Shown: piece by piece, positions 1-8,502 of the stretch | Layout: each line of letters opens with the position of its first letter | Numbering within the stretch: the first letter of the stretch is position 1 | Assembly: GCA_030634585.1 (NCBI GenBank) | Contig: DAOWAM010000001.1 | Location: 1-29,731, forward strand | DNA length: 29,731 nt | Origin: a bacterium | GTDB lineage: Bacteria; Patescibacteriota; Patescibacteriia; UBA2591; DAOWAM01 | Reading direction: 5' to 3' | Made by a program: the position numbers and the translations under genes | Notes under the pieces: model-generated | What the model was told of the DNA's origin: nothing | Seen by the model: the letters and a program-made list of their open reading frames with translations, nothing else | Databases searched by the model: none

Positions 1-21
1 AATATTATTTCATCGAATTAT

Positions 22-435
22 ATGGGCTCACGACATTTAGCCAGAGTAATTACTTTGCAAATTCTATATCAATGGGACTTTAATGGCCAACAAACTGATC
101 TAAAAAGATTAATTGAACAAAGTGTAGATTATTATTCTCCCTCTCCTGAAAACAAAAAATTTGTCCAATTATTAATTGATGGGATAATTAAAAATATCAA
201 AATTATTAATCAATACATCGAAGATTACGCACCAGAATGGCCATTAGAACAAATGACTTTGATTGATCGCAATATACTTCGTTTAGGAATTTTTGAATTA
301 ATAATTTCTCAACAAACTCCACCCAAGGTAATAATCAATGAAGCAATAGAATTAGCTAAAAGTTTTGGTAATTATTCCGCTGGAAAGTTTATCAACGGTG
401 TATTAGGATCGATCTATAAAAAAATAAAAAAATAA
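22..435 (+). CDS. nusB: Transcription antitermination factor NusB
   Basis: NusB is an all-helical RNA-binding protein that, with NusE (S10), joins the antitermination complex on rRNA operon transcripts. At 137 residues it has the usual length. The N-terminal SRHLARVITLQILYQWDF segment (residues 3-20) is the family's typical first helix, and the C-terminal part (PPKVIINEAIELAKSFG, then SAGKFINGVLGSIYK) matches the conserved NusB end. The ATG at 22 fits the usual N-terminus; the frame is open to the window edge, so a slightly earlier start cannot be excluded. No clear Shine-Dalgarno sequence precedes it. Its TAA overlaps the rnc start by one base (TAATG), so the two are translationally coupled. 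Confidence 0.95.
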   Translation: MGSRHLARVITLQILYQWDFNGQQTDLKRLIEQSVDYYSPSPENKKFVQLLIDGIIKNIKIINQYIEDYAPEWPLEQMTLIDRNILRLGIFELIISQQTPPKVIINEAIELAKSFGNYSAGKFINGVLGSIYKKIKK

Positions 436-1157
436 TGAAAAAATTATTTCTTTTAGAAAAAAAGCTGGGGGTTCAATTTAAAAACAAACTATTATTAAAA
501 CAAGCGTTAACACATCGTTCTTATTTGAACGAGCATCCTGATTTAAAAATTCATAATAACGAACGATTAGAGTTTCTAGGCGATGCCGTTTTAGAATTAA
601 TTTCTAGCGATTTTTTATTCAAACACTATCATTATCAAGAAGGAGATTTAACTAGCTTACGAGCTAGTTTGGTCAATACTAATTCATTGGCCAAGTTAGC
701 CAATGAATTAAAATTAGATGATTTTCTTTTCTTGAGTAAAGGAGAACGAAAGAATAAACAAAATATGGCTAGAAAATGTATTTTGGCTGATACTTTGGAG
801 GCGATTATCGGGGCGCTTTATTTAGATCAAGGTCTATCACAAATCAGAAAATTTTTAGAGAAAAATCTGTTCAAAAATTTACCTCAAATTATCTCTCAAC
901 ATTCTTATCGTGACGCTAAAACTAAGTTTCAAGAAGATATTCAACATCGATTTAAAATTACTCCCCATTATCAAGTATTAAAAGAATGGGGACCAGAACA
1001 CGCCAAAAATTTTTGCGTAGCGGTCTTTATTGCCGATCAACAAATTGCACGAGGGACTGACAAAAGTAAGCACTTGGCTGAGTTGTCAGCCGCTAAATAT
1101 GCCTTGTCAAAAGAAATAAAATCTATTAATATTAAAAGCAAAGAAACTGTTAAATAA
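435..1157 (+). CDS. rnc: Ribonuclease III
   Basis: RNase III cleaves double-stranded RNA in rRNA maturation and mRNA turnover. The 240-residue protein has the normal length and two-domain order. The endonuclease domain covers about residues 5-150, with the signature NERLEFLGD at 42-50 (E43, E46 and D50 being metal-binding or signature positions) and the second acidic pair D119/E122 in ADTLEA. A double-stranded-RNA-binding domain covers about 157-225 and ends in the typical HLAELSAAKYAL helix. All catalytic acids visible by motif are retained. It starts inside the nusB stop codon, so it is in operon with nusB. Confidence 0.96.
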   Translation: MKKLFLLEKKLGVQFKNKLLLKQALTHRSYLNEHPDLKIHNNERLEFLGDAVLELISSDFLFKHYHYQEGDLTSLRASLVNTNSLAKLANELKLDDFLFLSKGERKNKQNMARKCILADTLEAIIGALYLDQGLSQIRKFLEKNLFKNLPQIISQHSYRDAKTKFQEDIQHRFKITPHYQVLKEWGPEHAKNFCVAVFIADQQIARGTDKSKHLAELSAAKYALSKEIKSINIKSKETVK

Positions 1158-1188
1158 TTTGTTTTTAAAATAAAAAAGGAGGTTCATT

Positions 1189-1557
1189 TTGACAAATAAA
1201 AAGCGGAAGAAGAAGAAAAAGAATAAGAAGGACAAGAAGACGGAATCTAATTTGAGAATGTCTTGGCATCATATGATCCCTCGAAGTCGTGGCGGAAGCA
1301 ATGACAAAGAAAATAAAAAAAGAGTTGCTTTGATATTCCATCGAGCGTGGCATCATTTATTCGACAACCATACGCCAGAAGAAGTCATCTACGGATTGAA
1401 ATCACCTTCTAATCAGGACTACTTTATCCGGAATAATAAAGATAAGGCAAAAGATTGGCAAGTCCTTTTTGGAAAAGCTTCGATAAAAAAAATAATTAAG
1501 ATTATCAAGAAAGAATGGTCGCCCCAAACATCAAAAAAAATCGAAAATAAAAAATAA
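1189..1557 (+). CDS. Small HNH-like protein with a lysine-rich N-terminus
   Basis: A 122-residue protein of uncertain function. Residues 4-17 are almost all lysine or arginine, which suggests nucleic-acid or ribosome contact. Residues 26-62 show an HNH-like pattern: WHHMIPRSRGG, then Asn residues in SNDKEN, then FHRAWHHLF, giving candidate metal and catalytic positions H27/H28, N42 and H51/H55. A basic C-terminal helix follows. No zinc-binding CxxC pairs are present. The start is a TTG at 1189, chosen because a perfect AAAGGAGG (1176-1183) sits five bases upstream. It lies 31 bases after rnc and is closed by a hairpin. It might be a nuclease, or an HNH-derived RNA- or ribosome-binding protein; activity is unproven. 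Confidence 0.7.
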   Translation: MTNKKRKKKKKNKKDKKTESNLRMSWHHMIPRSRGGSNDKENKKRVALIFHRAWHHLFDNHTPEEVIYGLKSPSNQDYFIRNNKDKAKDWQVLFGKASIKKIIKIIKKEWSPQTSKKIENKK

Positions 1558-1565
1558 AAACTTAA

Positions 1566-1596
1566 AAAGAGGTCTTTTATAATAAAAGACCTCTTT
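1566..1596 (+). terminator. Hairpin after the nusB-rnc-HNH operon
   Basis: A perfect 14-bp inverted repeat (AAAGAGGTCTTTTA and its complement) with a 3-base loop lies just after the HNH-like gene. The 3' arm ends in CTCTTT but no long T run follows, so termination may be partial. It separates this operon from smc. Confidence 0.65.
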
Positions 1597-1642
1597 AAAA
1601 TTTCTAAAAATTATGATAAAATATGAATAAATAATATTTGTT

Positions 1643-3937
1643 ATGTTAATCAAAAAACTAAAATTACAAGGATTTAAATCATTTGCCCAACCAACTAATA
1701 TTGAATTTTCTACTAATTTAGAAAATAAATGTGGTATTACTGCTATTGTTGGACCAAATGGTTGTGGTAAGTCGAATGTAGTTGAAGCAATCCGTTGGGC
1801 ATTAGGTGAACAAAGTTTAAAAGCGCTTCGAGGTAAAAAATCGACTGACGTTATTTTTCATGGATCAGAAAAAAAGGCTCGATTAGGAATGGCTAAGATA
1901 TCTTTATATTTCGATAATCAAGATCAATCAATGCCAATTGATTATTCAGAAGTAATTATTAGTCGGCAAATTTTCCGCAATGGTGATAGTGAATATTCAA
2001 TTAATGGTAATAAAACTCGTCTAATTGATATATTGGATCTCTTGGCTAAAGCAAATTTTGGGCAAAGAAGTTACAGCATTATTAGTCAAGGACAAATTAT
2101 GACCATTTTACTCTCTTCGGCCATTAATCGAAAAATATTCTTTGAGGAAGCAACTGGAGTAAGAATGCATACAATAAAAAGAGAAGAAACTATTCGCAAG
2201 ATTACCCGAACTAAAGAAAATTTACAACGAGTAAACATCACTTTACAAGAACTAAAACCTCGAGTTAATTCTTTAACTCGGCAAGTTAACAAATTAGCCA
2301 AACAAGATAAAATTAAAGATACACTGTTGATTTTACAGAAACAATATTACAGCAAAATTTGGAACAAAATTAAAAAAGAATGTGAAATAACTAATGAAAA
2401 TTGGCAAAAGGCGCGCTTCAAACACCAGACATTGTCGCAACAAATTAAAGAAAATCAAGAAAAAATAAATCAATTAATCAATTTAAATGAGCAAACAAAA
2501 CCTTGGAAAAAATTAGAAGAAGATTATCAACAATTAATTACTCAGAAAAACGAATTATCCCAACAAGAATCATTTCTTTATGGTCAAATCGTTTCTATTC
2601 AGCAACAAAGTACTCTAGACAGTGAAGAACAAACAGAAATAAATATTCCCTCACAAAATATTCAACAAACTTTAATTGTTTTAAAAAATATTAAACAAGA
2701 ACAAGAAAAATTAATTAATTCTTTGTCGAATATAAAAGATCTTAATGAATTATCCCCTTTAATTAAACTGGCGGATAAAATAAAAAACGAAATTACTGAT
2801 TTGATTAATCCGAAACAAACACGGACTCAAGCACCAACACCACAAAAAAATAAGCAAGAAAATAAATTATTAAACGACTTGCTTAAACAACGACAATTAT
2901 TAAAGGAGCAAATTAAACAATTAAACGCGCAAATAGAACAAGTAAAAACAAAAATAAATCAATCTCAATTATCTGAAGACAAAGAAAGGCAAAAAACATT
3001 GGCTCAACAAACAAAATGGCAAGAACAACAAAACGATTTTAATCGAGCAATTCAACAAACTAATGAAATTAAAATAGATCTGACCCGAATCGAAACCAGA
3101 AAGCAAGTATTAGAAGAAGAAATCTATCAAGAATTAAGTTTAATGCCCGATCAATTACCCATATTAAAACAACCAATTAATCAAGAAGAAATTCTTGCTG
3201 AAATAGACAAATTAAAATATGCGCTACAAATGATTGGTAATATCGACCCAAGTATTGATGAAGAATATAATGAATGTTCCCAACGTTATCAATTTTTAAA
3301 TACTCAGTCAGTTGATTTAAAAAAAGCAAACTCTTCATTAAATCAGATTATAAAAAAACTAGATCAAAAAATAGAAAAACAATTTCGTCAAAATTTTTCT
3401 AAAATTAATCAGCGTTTTCAACATTATTTCACTATTCTTTTTGGAGGAGGAAAAGCAAAATTAATTTTTCATGAACAAGAAGTGAATCAATCAGATGGAC
3501 AAGAATTAGATGTTGATTCTTATTCTAAAACAAAAAGTGTAATGTATGGAATAGACATACTAGTTAATCCGCCGGGTAAGCGTTCAAAGAATATCGAAAC
3601 TCTTTCTGGTGGCGAAAAAACATTAACTGCCTTGGCGTTAATTTGTGCTATTATCAGCACTAACACGCCTCCTTTTGTTATTTTAGACGAGGTTGACGCC
3701 GCTTTAGACGAAAGTAATTCTAGTAAATTCGCTAACATTTTAGAATCATTATCTAATAAAACTCAATTTATTGTTATTACTCATAATCGTGGAACTATGC
3801 AAAAAGCCAACGCCCTTTACGGAATTACTATGGGTAACGACGGTATCTCTAAGTTATACTCGTTAAAATTAGAAAGCGAGTTTCGTCCTCTTTTGAAAGA
3901 GGACGAAGTGCAGTCCCCCGTGAGAGACAAGCATTAA
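1643..3937 (+). CDS. smc: Short, hinge-less SMC-family ATPase
   Basis: SMC proteins are ABC-type ATPases that organise and segregate chromosomes. The head is complete: Walker A GPNGCGKS at 37-44, ABC signature LSGGEKT at 654-660, Walker B VILDEVDAALD at 679-689, and the H-loop region VITHNRGT at 711-718. The conserved SMC element IGNIDPSIDEEY (531-542) is also present. The length is 764 residues against about 1,150-1,200 for ordinary bacterial SMC. The two coiled-coil arms (about 175-385 and 406-570) are short and are joined only by a Pro/Thr/Gln-rich linker (about 389-405). No globular hinge domain is seen, so dimerisation must differ or the molecule may fold back as a monomer. RecF/SbcC-type ATPases are less likely given the SMC-type elements. 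It has no neighbouring scpA or scpB. Confidence 0.88.
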   Translation: MLIKKLKLQGFKSFAQPTNIEFSTNLENKCGITAIVGPNGCGKSNVVEAIRWALGEQSLKALRGKKSTDVIFHGSEKKARLGMAKISLYFDNQDQSMPIDYSEVIISRQIFRNGDSEYSINGNKTRLIDILDLLAKANFGQRSYSIISQGQIMTILLSSAINRKIFFEEATGVRMHTIKREETIRKITRTKENLQRVNITLQELKPRVNSLTRQVNKLAKQDKIKDTLLILQKQYYSKIWNKIKKECEITNENWQKARFKHQTLSQQIKENQEKINQLINLNEQTKPWKKLEEDYQQLITQKNELSQQESFLYGQIVSIQQQSTLDSEEQTEINIPSQNIQQTLIVLKNIKQEQEKLINSLSNIKDLNELSPLIKLADKIKNEITDLINPKQTRTQAPTPQKNKQENKLLNDLLKQRQLLKEQIKQLNAQIEQVKTKINQSQLSEDKERQKTLAQQTKWQEQQNDFNRAIQQTNEIKIDLTRIETRKQVLEEEIYQELSLMPDQLPILKQPINQEEILAEIDKLKYALQMIGNIDPSIDEEYNECSQRYQFLNTQSVDLKKANSSLNQIIKKLDQKIEKQFRQNFSKINQRFQHYFTILFGGGKAKLIFHEQEVNQSDGQELDVDSYSKTKSVMYGIDILVNPPGKRSKNIETLSGGEKTLTALALICAIISTNTPPFVILDEVDAALDESNSSKFANILESLSNKTQFIVITHNRGTMQKANALYGITMGNDGISKLYSLKLESEFRPLLKEDEVQSPVRDKH
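3882..3907 (+). repeat. Inverted repeat inside the smc 3' end
   Basis: A perfect 12-bp inverted repeat (TTCGTCCTCTTT / AAAGAGGACGAA) with a 2-base centre lies inside the last codons of smc. It encodes part of the tail beyond the normal family end (after LYSLKLE). No T run follows, so it is not a normal terminator; it may be an inserted repeat or an mRNA-stabilising hairpin. Confidence 0.55.
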
Positions 3938-4054
3938 GATAAACTAAGTGTGATTAATAATCTCTTATCAAAATAGTAAGTATGCGGCATAGTCAAAAAC
4001 AAAAACAGTGATCAATCGAATATTTGAAAGCGTTAAAAAAAATAACAAACAAAC

Positions 4055-4092
4055 ATAGAGCCCTGGTGTAAACCGGTGCTCTATCTCTTTTT
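4055..4092. terminator. Bidirectional terminator between smc and galT-like gene
   Basis: ATAGAGC pairs with GCTCTAT, followed after one mismatch by an inner 5-bp stem (CTGGT/ACCGG with one G-T pair) and a GTAA loop. A T-rich tail (CTCTTTTT) follows on the + strand and a T-rich stretch also follows on the - strand. It lies between two convergent genes and can serve both. Confidence 0.8.
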
Positions 4093-4123
4093 ATCTATAA
4101 TTATCTTTTGCTTTACTAATAAA

Positions 4124-5077
4124 CTATTCCCGATAATACTGCGCTGCGTCTTCGGGAGAGATTGGGTTGATCACTATCCCTGAGCCAATCTCTACTCCAG
4201 CCCAAGTACTGCCACGGGGAGTAATTTTCATATAAACATGTTGATCTTCGTCAAAAATAGTTTGGTGAAAATAATAATTGTAGGGCAATCCCAAATCAGT
4301 TATTTTCTGGCAAATCCTCTTTAAAATCCTTGCCCAAGAATGTCTTTCTTGCTGATTTAAATAAGCGATACTATCCAAGTGTCGTTTAGGCAAAATCCAC
4401 ACTTCATAATTATACATTGAAGCATAAGGAGTAAAAGCAATTATATATTTATCTTCATAAATTAAACGTGGTGTCTTACTTTCTCGTTTAATTACATCGC
4501 AATAAACACAAGATCCATGTTCTAATTTATAAGATTGTACCCTTTGTGATTTATCAAATAAATGTGGTGGTAAAAAATCAGTGGCAAAAATTTGTGAATG
4601 AGCATGGGCCAAAGAAGCTCCTGCTAAACCACCACTATTTTTAAAAATTAATATATATTGTATCTTTTTGTTTTTAGAAATTTTTTTAGTTCGTATTCCA
4701 TAAATTTTCAAAATACCGGCAATTTGCTTAATTGACAATTTAGCAAATTCTCTTTGGTGCGTTGGGGTTTCAACGATCACTTCTTGAATTCCGTATGCCT
4801 TAGGATTATCTAGAGTAATGGCTGGATAAAGATTATTCAATATGGCAATATCCCAAGTTACACGTTTTTTCTTTCCCAATGCTTGCAGATTATTCTTTTT
4901 CCAAGCAAATAATTGAATAATTAAATCTTGTTGTAATTTCTGTGGGCAAATTCCGCAAACCGTAGATATTGACCGTTGGCTAATTGCTTTTTTGGCATCA
5001 TGCGGTCGTTTTTTTCGACGAGGAGCAATAATCACGTATTTCTCTTGAATATAGTCTTTTCGTAATTCGGAACGCAT
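4124..5077 (-). CDS. GalT-family hexose-1-phosphate nucleotidyltransferase
   Basis: The protein has 317 residues and belongs to the HIT-fold galactose-1-phosphate uridylyltransferase superfamily. The active-site HAHSQ (158-162) corresponds to HPHGQ of E. coli GalT, with H160 as the nucleotidylated histidine. Candidate zinc ligands C41, C44 (CGIC), H107 and H158 match the structural site. A second cysteine pair (C190, C193) lies further on. Known family members include GalT, which moves UMP between glucose-1-P and galactose-1-P, and ADP-glucose phosphorylase. No galK or galE is in view, and it is the last gene of the glucan operon, four bases after glgA1, so a role in making or recycling nucleotide-glucose is plausible. 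Substrate cannot be fixed from sequence. Confidence 0.85.
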   Translation of the reverse strand: MRSELRKDYIQEKYVIIAPRRKKRPHDAKKAISQRSISTVCGICPQKLQQDLIIQLFAWKKNNLQALGKKKRVTWDIAILNNLYPAITLDNPKAYGIQEVIVETPTHQREFAKLSIKQIAGILKIYGIRTKKISKNKKIQYILIFKNSGGLAGASLAHAHSQIFATDFLPPHLFDKSQRVQSYKLEHGSCVYCDVIKRESKTPRLIYEDKYIIAFTPYASMYNYEVWILPKRHLDSIAYLNQQERHSWARILKRICQKITDLGLPYNYYFHQTIFDEDQHVYMKITPRGSTWAGVEIGSGIVINPISPEDAAQYYRE

Positions 5078-5081
5078 TTAT

Positions 5082-6551
5082 TTATTGTTTAATGATTAAT
5101 TGTTGATATAAACGATAATATTGCTTTGCTGACTTACCCCAAGAAAAGTCCTGCTGTAAATCATTAATCACAATTTGTTTCCATAATCTTTTTCGTTGAT
5201 AAAATTCTAATCCTCGTTTGATCGTTGCTAATAAACGTTCGGAGTTTGGTAAATGAAAGACAAAGCCGGTACCTTTAATTTTATTATTCTTAAAAATAAC
5301 ATTTTTTATTGTATCTCGCAAACCACCTGTCGCCCGAACAATAGGTACTGTCCCATACCGCATCGCGATTAATTGCCCTAGCCCACAAGGTTCAAAGCGA
5401 GACGGCATTAAGAAAAAATCACTACCAGCATAAATCTGATGGGCTAATTTAGCATCGAAACATAGAGTAACCGAAACCTGACCCGGATACTGTTTAGATA
5501 TTTCTGCTAATTTCTTTTCTAATTGTCGATTACCAGTTCCTAAAATAACTAATTGCGCGCCTGCTTTGACAATTTCTCCCACAATTGAGACGATTAAATC
5601 GATCCCTTTTTGTTCGGCTAAACGAGAGATCAGTCCAATTAAAGGTATCTTCTGCTTTGGTAATAAAGCAAGTTTTTTTTGTAAAAATAATTTGTTTTTC
5701 TTTTTTTGCCTAACATTTTTTACCGAATACTGTTGACAAATATTTGTGTCAGTTTGGGGATTCCAGCTTTCAATATCAATCCCATTAACAATGCCAACAA
5801 TATCTTTAGCTCTCTGACGTAACGTTTTGCCCAATCCCCGCTGATAATATTGTTTAGTTAAGATTTCTTGCGCGTAACTTTTACTAACTGTGTTAATTAA
5901 ATCCGCTCCCAAAATACCTTGTTCAATTAAATCGATATCTTGTCCATAAGGTCCGTTAAACTTAACTTGTAAGTTTGGATGTTCATTACCAGTTAATCCT
6001 AAAAATTTCATTACCGCCGACCAATTCCATCTTCCTTGCATCGCTAAATTGTGAATTGTAAATAAAGTTTTAATGCCTAATAAATGTTTATTTTTTTGGT
6101 ATAAATTCAATAGTAAAGGAATTAATCCTGTATGCCAATCTTGGCAATGAATTATTTCTGGTTGCCAATCAAGTGCTGGGATAATCGCTAATACGGCTTG
6201 AGAAAAAAACAAAAAACGCTGTATCTCAGCAAAAGTGCCTCCTTGCGCATAAACACCATCTTTACTTAAATATCGCTGATTAGACAGCAAATAAACCTTT
6301 ACATGACTATCAGGCAATTTTGTTTCTAATAAATCAACACTTTCTTGTACTTGGCCAAAAGAAACTTTGATATTTTTCTTAACCAATTTTATCGCGTATT
6401 TTTCTTGATCAATTGTTTCGTAAGCCGGCATAATTATCCGCGCGTCTACGTCTAACTTTTTTAACGCTTTAGGAAGAGAACCAACTACGTCGGCTAATCC
6501 TCCCACTTTTGCTAACGGTGCTACTTCGGCTGATACAAATAAAACTCGCAT
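5082..6551 (-). CDS. glgA: Glycogen synthase (GT5), copy 1
   Basis: The 489-residue protein has the normal length for GlgA, which transfers glucose from a nucleotide sugar to the non-reducing end of alpha-1,4-glucan. The N-terminal KVGGLADVVGSLP (15-27) contains the substrate-contacting lysine loop. The C-terminal Rossmann domain carries GTGNRQLE and FEPCGLGQLIAMRYGTVP, with the conserved E of the donor-binding loop and the GGLRDT motif. No disabling change is visible. It sits between a PHP gene (4-base gap) and the GalT-like gene (4-base gap) and has no clear ribosome binding site, which fits coupled translation. It is paralogous to the protein at 11888-13354 but clearly diverged. Donor preference (ADP- or UDP-glucose) is unknown; galU is nearby and no glgC is seen. 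Confidence 0.94.
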   Translation of the reverse strand: MRVLFVSAEVAPLAKVGGLADVVGSLPKALKKLDVDARIIMPAYETIDQEKYAIKLVKKNIKVSFGQVQESVDLLETKLPDSHVKVYLLSNQRYLSKDGVYAQGGTFAEIQRFLFFSQAVLAIIPALDWQPEIIHCQDWHTGLIPLLLNLYQKNKHLLGIKTLFTIHNLAMQGRWNWSAVMKFLGLTGNEHPNLQVKFNGPYGQDIDLIEQGILGADLINTVSKSYAQEILTKQYYQRGLGKTLRQRAKDIVGIVNGIDIESWNPQTDTNICQQYSVKNVRQKKKNKLFLQKKLALLPKQKIPLIGLISRLAEQKGIDLIVSIVGEIVKAGAQLVILGTGNRQLEKKLAEISKQYPGQVSVTLCFDAKLAHQIYAGSDFFLMPSRFEPCGLGQLIAMRYGTVPIVRATGGLRDTIKNVIFKNNKIKGTGFVFHLPNSERLLATIKRGLEFYQRKRLWKQIVINDLQQDFSWGKSAKQYYRLYQQLIIKQ

Positions 6552-6555
6552 ATTT

Positions 6556-7419
6556 TTATCTAATTTTAATTTTTTCGCTAAGAATTTTAAAATAATCCCA
6601 TTGGCTATTTAAGGGGAAACCCCATTTTGCCGGCAGTTCACCATGAAAATCAGAACCAGCGGTAATTAATAAATCTAATTGACGAGCAATCTTTTGCCAA
6701 TATTCTTGGTCTTCCCAACGATGATGTCCAGAAATGGCTTCTAACCCGTCTAAGCCAACTTTTTTTAATTGTGCCACGATTGGCCATTCTTTCCAAGATA
6801 AATGTTGACCAGGATGAGCCAAAACAGCAATTCCTCCCGCCTGATGAATTAGTTTAATCGCTTGTCGAATAGGAATAAATGTTTCTGGAAAAATTGCCTT
6901 TCCTTGTTGAAAAAAATAACGACCAATAATTTCAGTAACAGTTAAAATTCGTCCTTCTTGCCAAGCAAAATCTTGTTTAATCCTCGACCAATTATGTTTT
7001 TTTAATAACCCTCCTAAATGTCCTAATCCAATATAGACAGAAATTGTCTTAAAAACTTCCGCTTCATTAATTAGCCAATTATCTGCTTGTAATGTCTTGA
7101 TCCCTTGCTTAATAATTGGGATTCTTTCTTGTTGTAATTTAACTAATTGTTCATTCAGTTGCTTATTTTGTAAATCAAAGTTATATCCTAACAAATGTAA
7201 ATTATGTTCTTGAAGCTGTGTATAAATTTCCACTCCGGAAATAATTCTTAATCCTCGTCGTTTCCCTTCCGAGATCATTTCGGCTACACCACTAATACCA
7301 TTATGATCCGTCAAAGACAAAACAGTTCGATCAGTTTTCAGCGCTCGCTCGGCTAACTCAGCCGGCGAATAGATTCCATCAGAATAATAAGAATGAAAAT
7401 GTAAATCAATTAATCCCAT
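6556..7419 (-). CDS. PHP-domain phosphoesterase (YciV/TrpH-like)
   Basis: The protein has 287 residues. The PHP metal-binding motifs are in order: HFHS (H7, H9), D14, LTDHN (D37-H39 region), GVEIYT (E64), H75 in HLLGYN, AHPGQH in the second half, and GSDFHGE near the C-terminus. Characterised relatives are 3',5'-nucleoside bisphosphate phosphatases and 5'-3' exoribonucleases (RNase AM/YciV), which degrade short RNA or pAp. An inserted helical region around residues 90-170 is usual for this subfamily. It lies inside the glucan operon between the kinase-like gene and glgA1. A sugar-phosphate role is conceivable but not supported by any motif. Confidence 0.85.
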   Translation of the reverse strand: MGLIDLHFHSYYSDGIYSPAELAERALKTDRTVLSLTDHNGISGVAEMISEGKRRGLRIISGVEIYTQLQEHNLHLLGYNFDLQNKQLNEQLVKLQQERIPIIKQGIKTLQADNWLINEAEVFKTISVYIGLGHLGGLLKKHNWSRIKQDFAWQEGRILTVTEIIGRYFFQQGKAIFPETFIPIRQAIKLIHQAGGIAVLAHPGQHLSWKEWPIVAQLKKVGLDGLEAISGHHRWEDQEYWQKIARQLDLLITAGSDFHGELPAKWGFPLNSQWDYFKILSEKIKIR

Positions 7420-7430
7420 ATTTAAGATAG

Positions 7431-8498
7431 TTATTTTATAATAAATAATTTTTTAAGTTCGCGCAATTTTTCTTCCGCTTTAGTCAACAAAGTAATAATG
7501 CTTTTTTCTCTATATTCTTTGTTGGTTTCTACCAACGACTGGATTGCCGCCATTTGGAGATAATTCAAGGTCATAAAATAATACAAACGGATTAATTGTG
7601 AAGACCGTGGTTTAGTCGAAAAAAAATAATTAGTTAAAATTTGCTTAATAATTTTGTCTCTTAATACCTGCCGTTTCGGCGCGTAATAACTAAACATTGA
7701 TTCGGTTTGAACAATTAATTTTGCAATGTCCTCTAATTGATCGCCTAGACTCGCATCGGCCAAATCAATTATTCCTATTTTCTTGCTTGTTTGAACAATT
7801 ATATTTCCCCAATGAAAATCACTATGAATCAACGAAAAATCTTTACTTGATAAAAAACTATCGTCTTTTCTAATTTTCCAAAGTGAATTTAAAATTTCTT
7901 TAGCACGCTGATGAAATGACGGCGCGCATTTGCGAAATAAAAATAACCAATGTCGTCGTTCATCTTTCTCATAATTTAGATTGTGCTGTCGCCAAATATT
8001 ATTTTTTTTAATCGGTAAAGAATGCAACTTTTTTAACCATTTGATAATTGCTGGGGTTGTCTCTAATAAAACATTTAATTGCCGACGTTTTTCTAAAAGA
8101 TTTTGTAAGGGTATTCCTGCCAAATCTTCATAGAGTAAAAAATTTAGCGGTTGATAATATAACAATGGACGAGTGATAGATCGATTAAATGAATGTTGGC
8201 GCAGATAAATCAACGTCTGATAATGAATTAATGGGCATTGATGTAAACAATCAATTCGCCCTCGAATAATCTTTTTCTTTAATTTCCCTGCCTGATAAAT
8301 AGTCAAAATATATTTTAGCGCTAAGTTTCTAAACTTACCGCGAAAATTACGCACTATTTCTAGATTTACATCGATTAATTTACTATTTGGCCAATATTGC
8401 CTTACTCGTTGACTAAAAAAATTAGTAATCCACTGTTTATTAATAACTTGTTTAACTTTTTCGGTTTTAATTGGTGTCTTAAGATTAATAAATAACAT
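7431..8498 (-). CDS. APH/choline-kinase-like phosphotransferase
   Basis: The protein has 355 residues with a protein-kinase-like small-molecule kinase fold. The catalytic loop HSDFHWGN (225-232) has D227 as the likely base and N232 as a metal ligand, and IIDLAD (D245) is the metal-binding DFG equivalent. The N-terminal lobe is divergent, with no textbook glycine-rich loop, although NFRGKFRNLALKY (51-63) may be the ATP-lysine region. The family includes aminoglycoside, choline and homoserine kinases and the maltokinases. Its place between a GH57 glycosidase and a glycogen synthase suggests a sugar substrate such as glucose or maltose released from glucan; this is inference. An AAGGA lies just upstream of the start, inside the end of the GH57 gene. 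Confidence 0.8.
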   Translation of the reverse strand: MLFINLKTPIKTEKVKQVINKQWITNFFSQRVRQYWPNSKLIDVNLEIVRNFRGKFRNLALKYILTIYQAGKLKKKIIRGRIDCLHQCPLIHYQTLIYLRQHSFNRSITRPLLYYQPLNFLLYEDLAGIPLQNLLEKRRQLNVLLETTPAIIKWLKKLHSLPIKKNNIWRQHNLNYEKDERRHWLFLFRKCAPSFHQRAKEILNSLWKIRKDDSFLSSKDFSLIHSDFHWGNIIVQTSKKIGIIDLADASLGDQLEDIAKLIVQTESMFSYYAPKRQVLRDKIIKQILTNYFFSTKPRSSQLIRLYYFMTLNYLQMAAIQSLVETNKEYREKSIITLLTKAEEKLRELKKLFIIK

Positions 8499-8502
8499 AA
8501 TT

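Noticed and set aside
1165..1356. Minus-strand open frame over the HNH-like gene
   Set aside because: It is the complement of the lysine-rich coding sequence, has no ribosome site and shows no protein-like pattern beyond what the opposite strand imposes.
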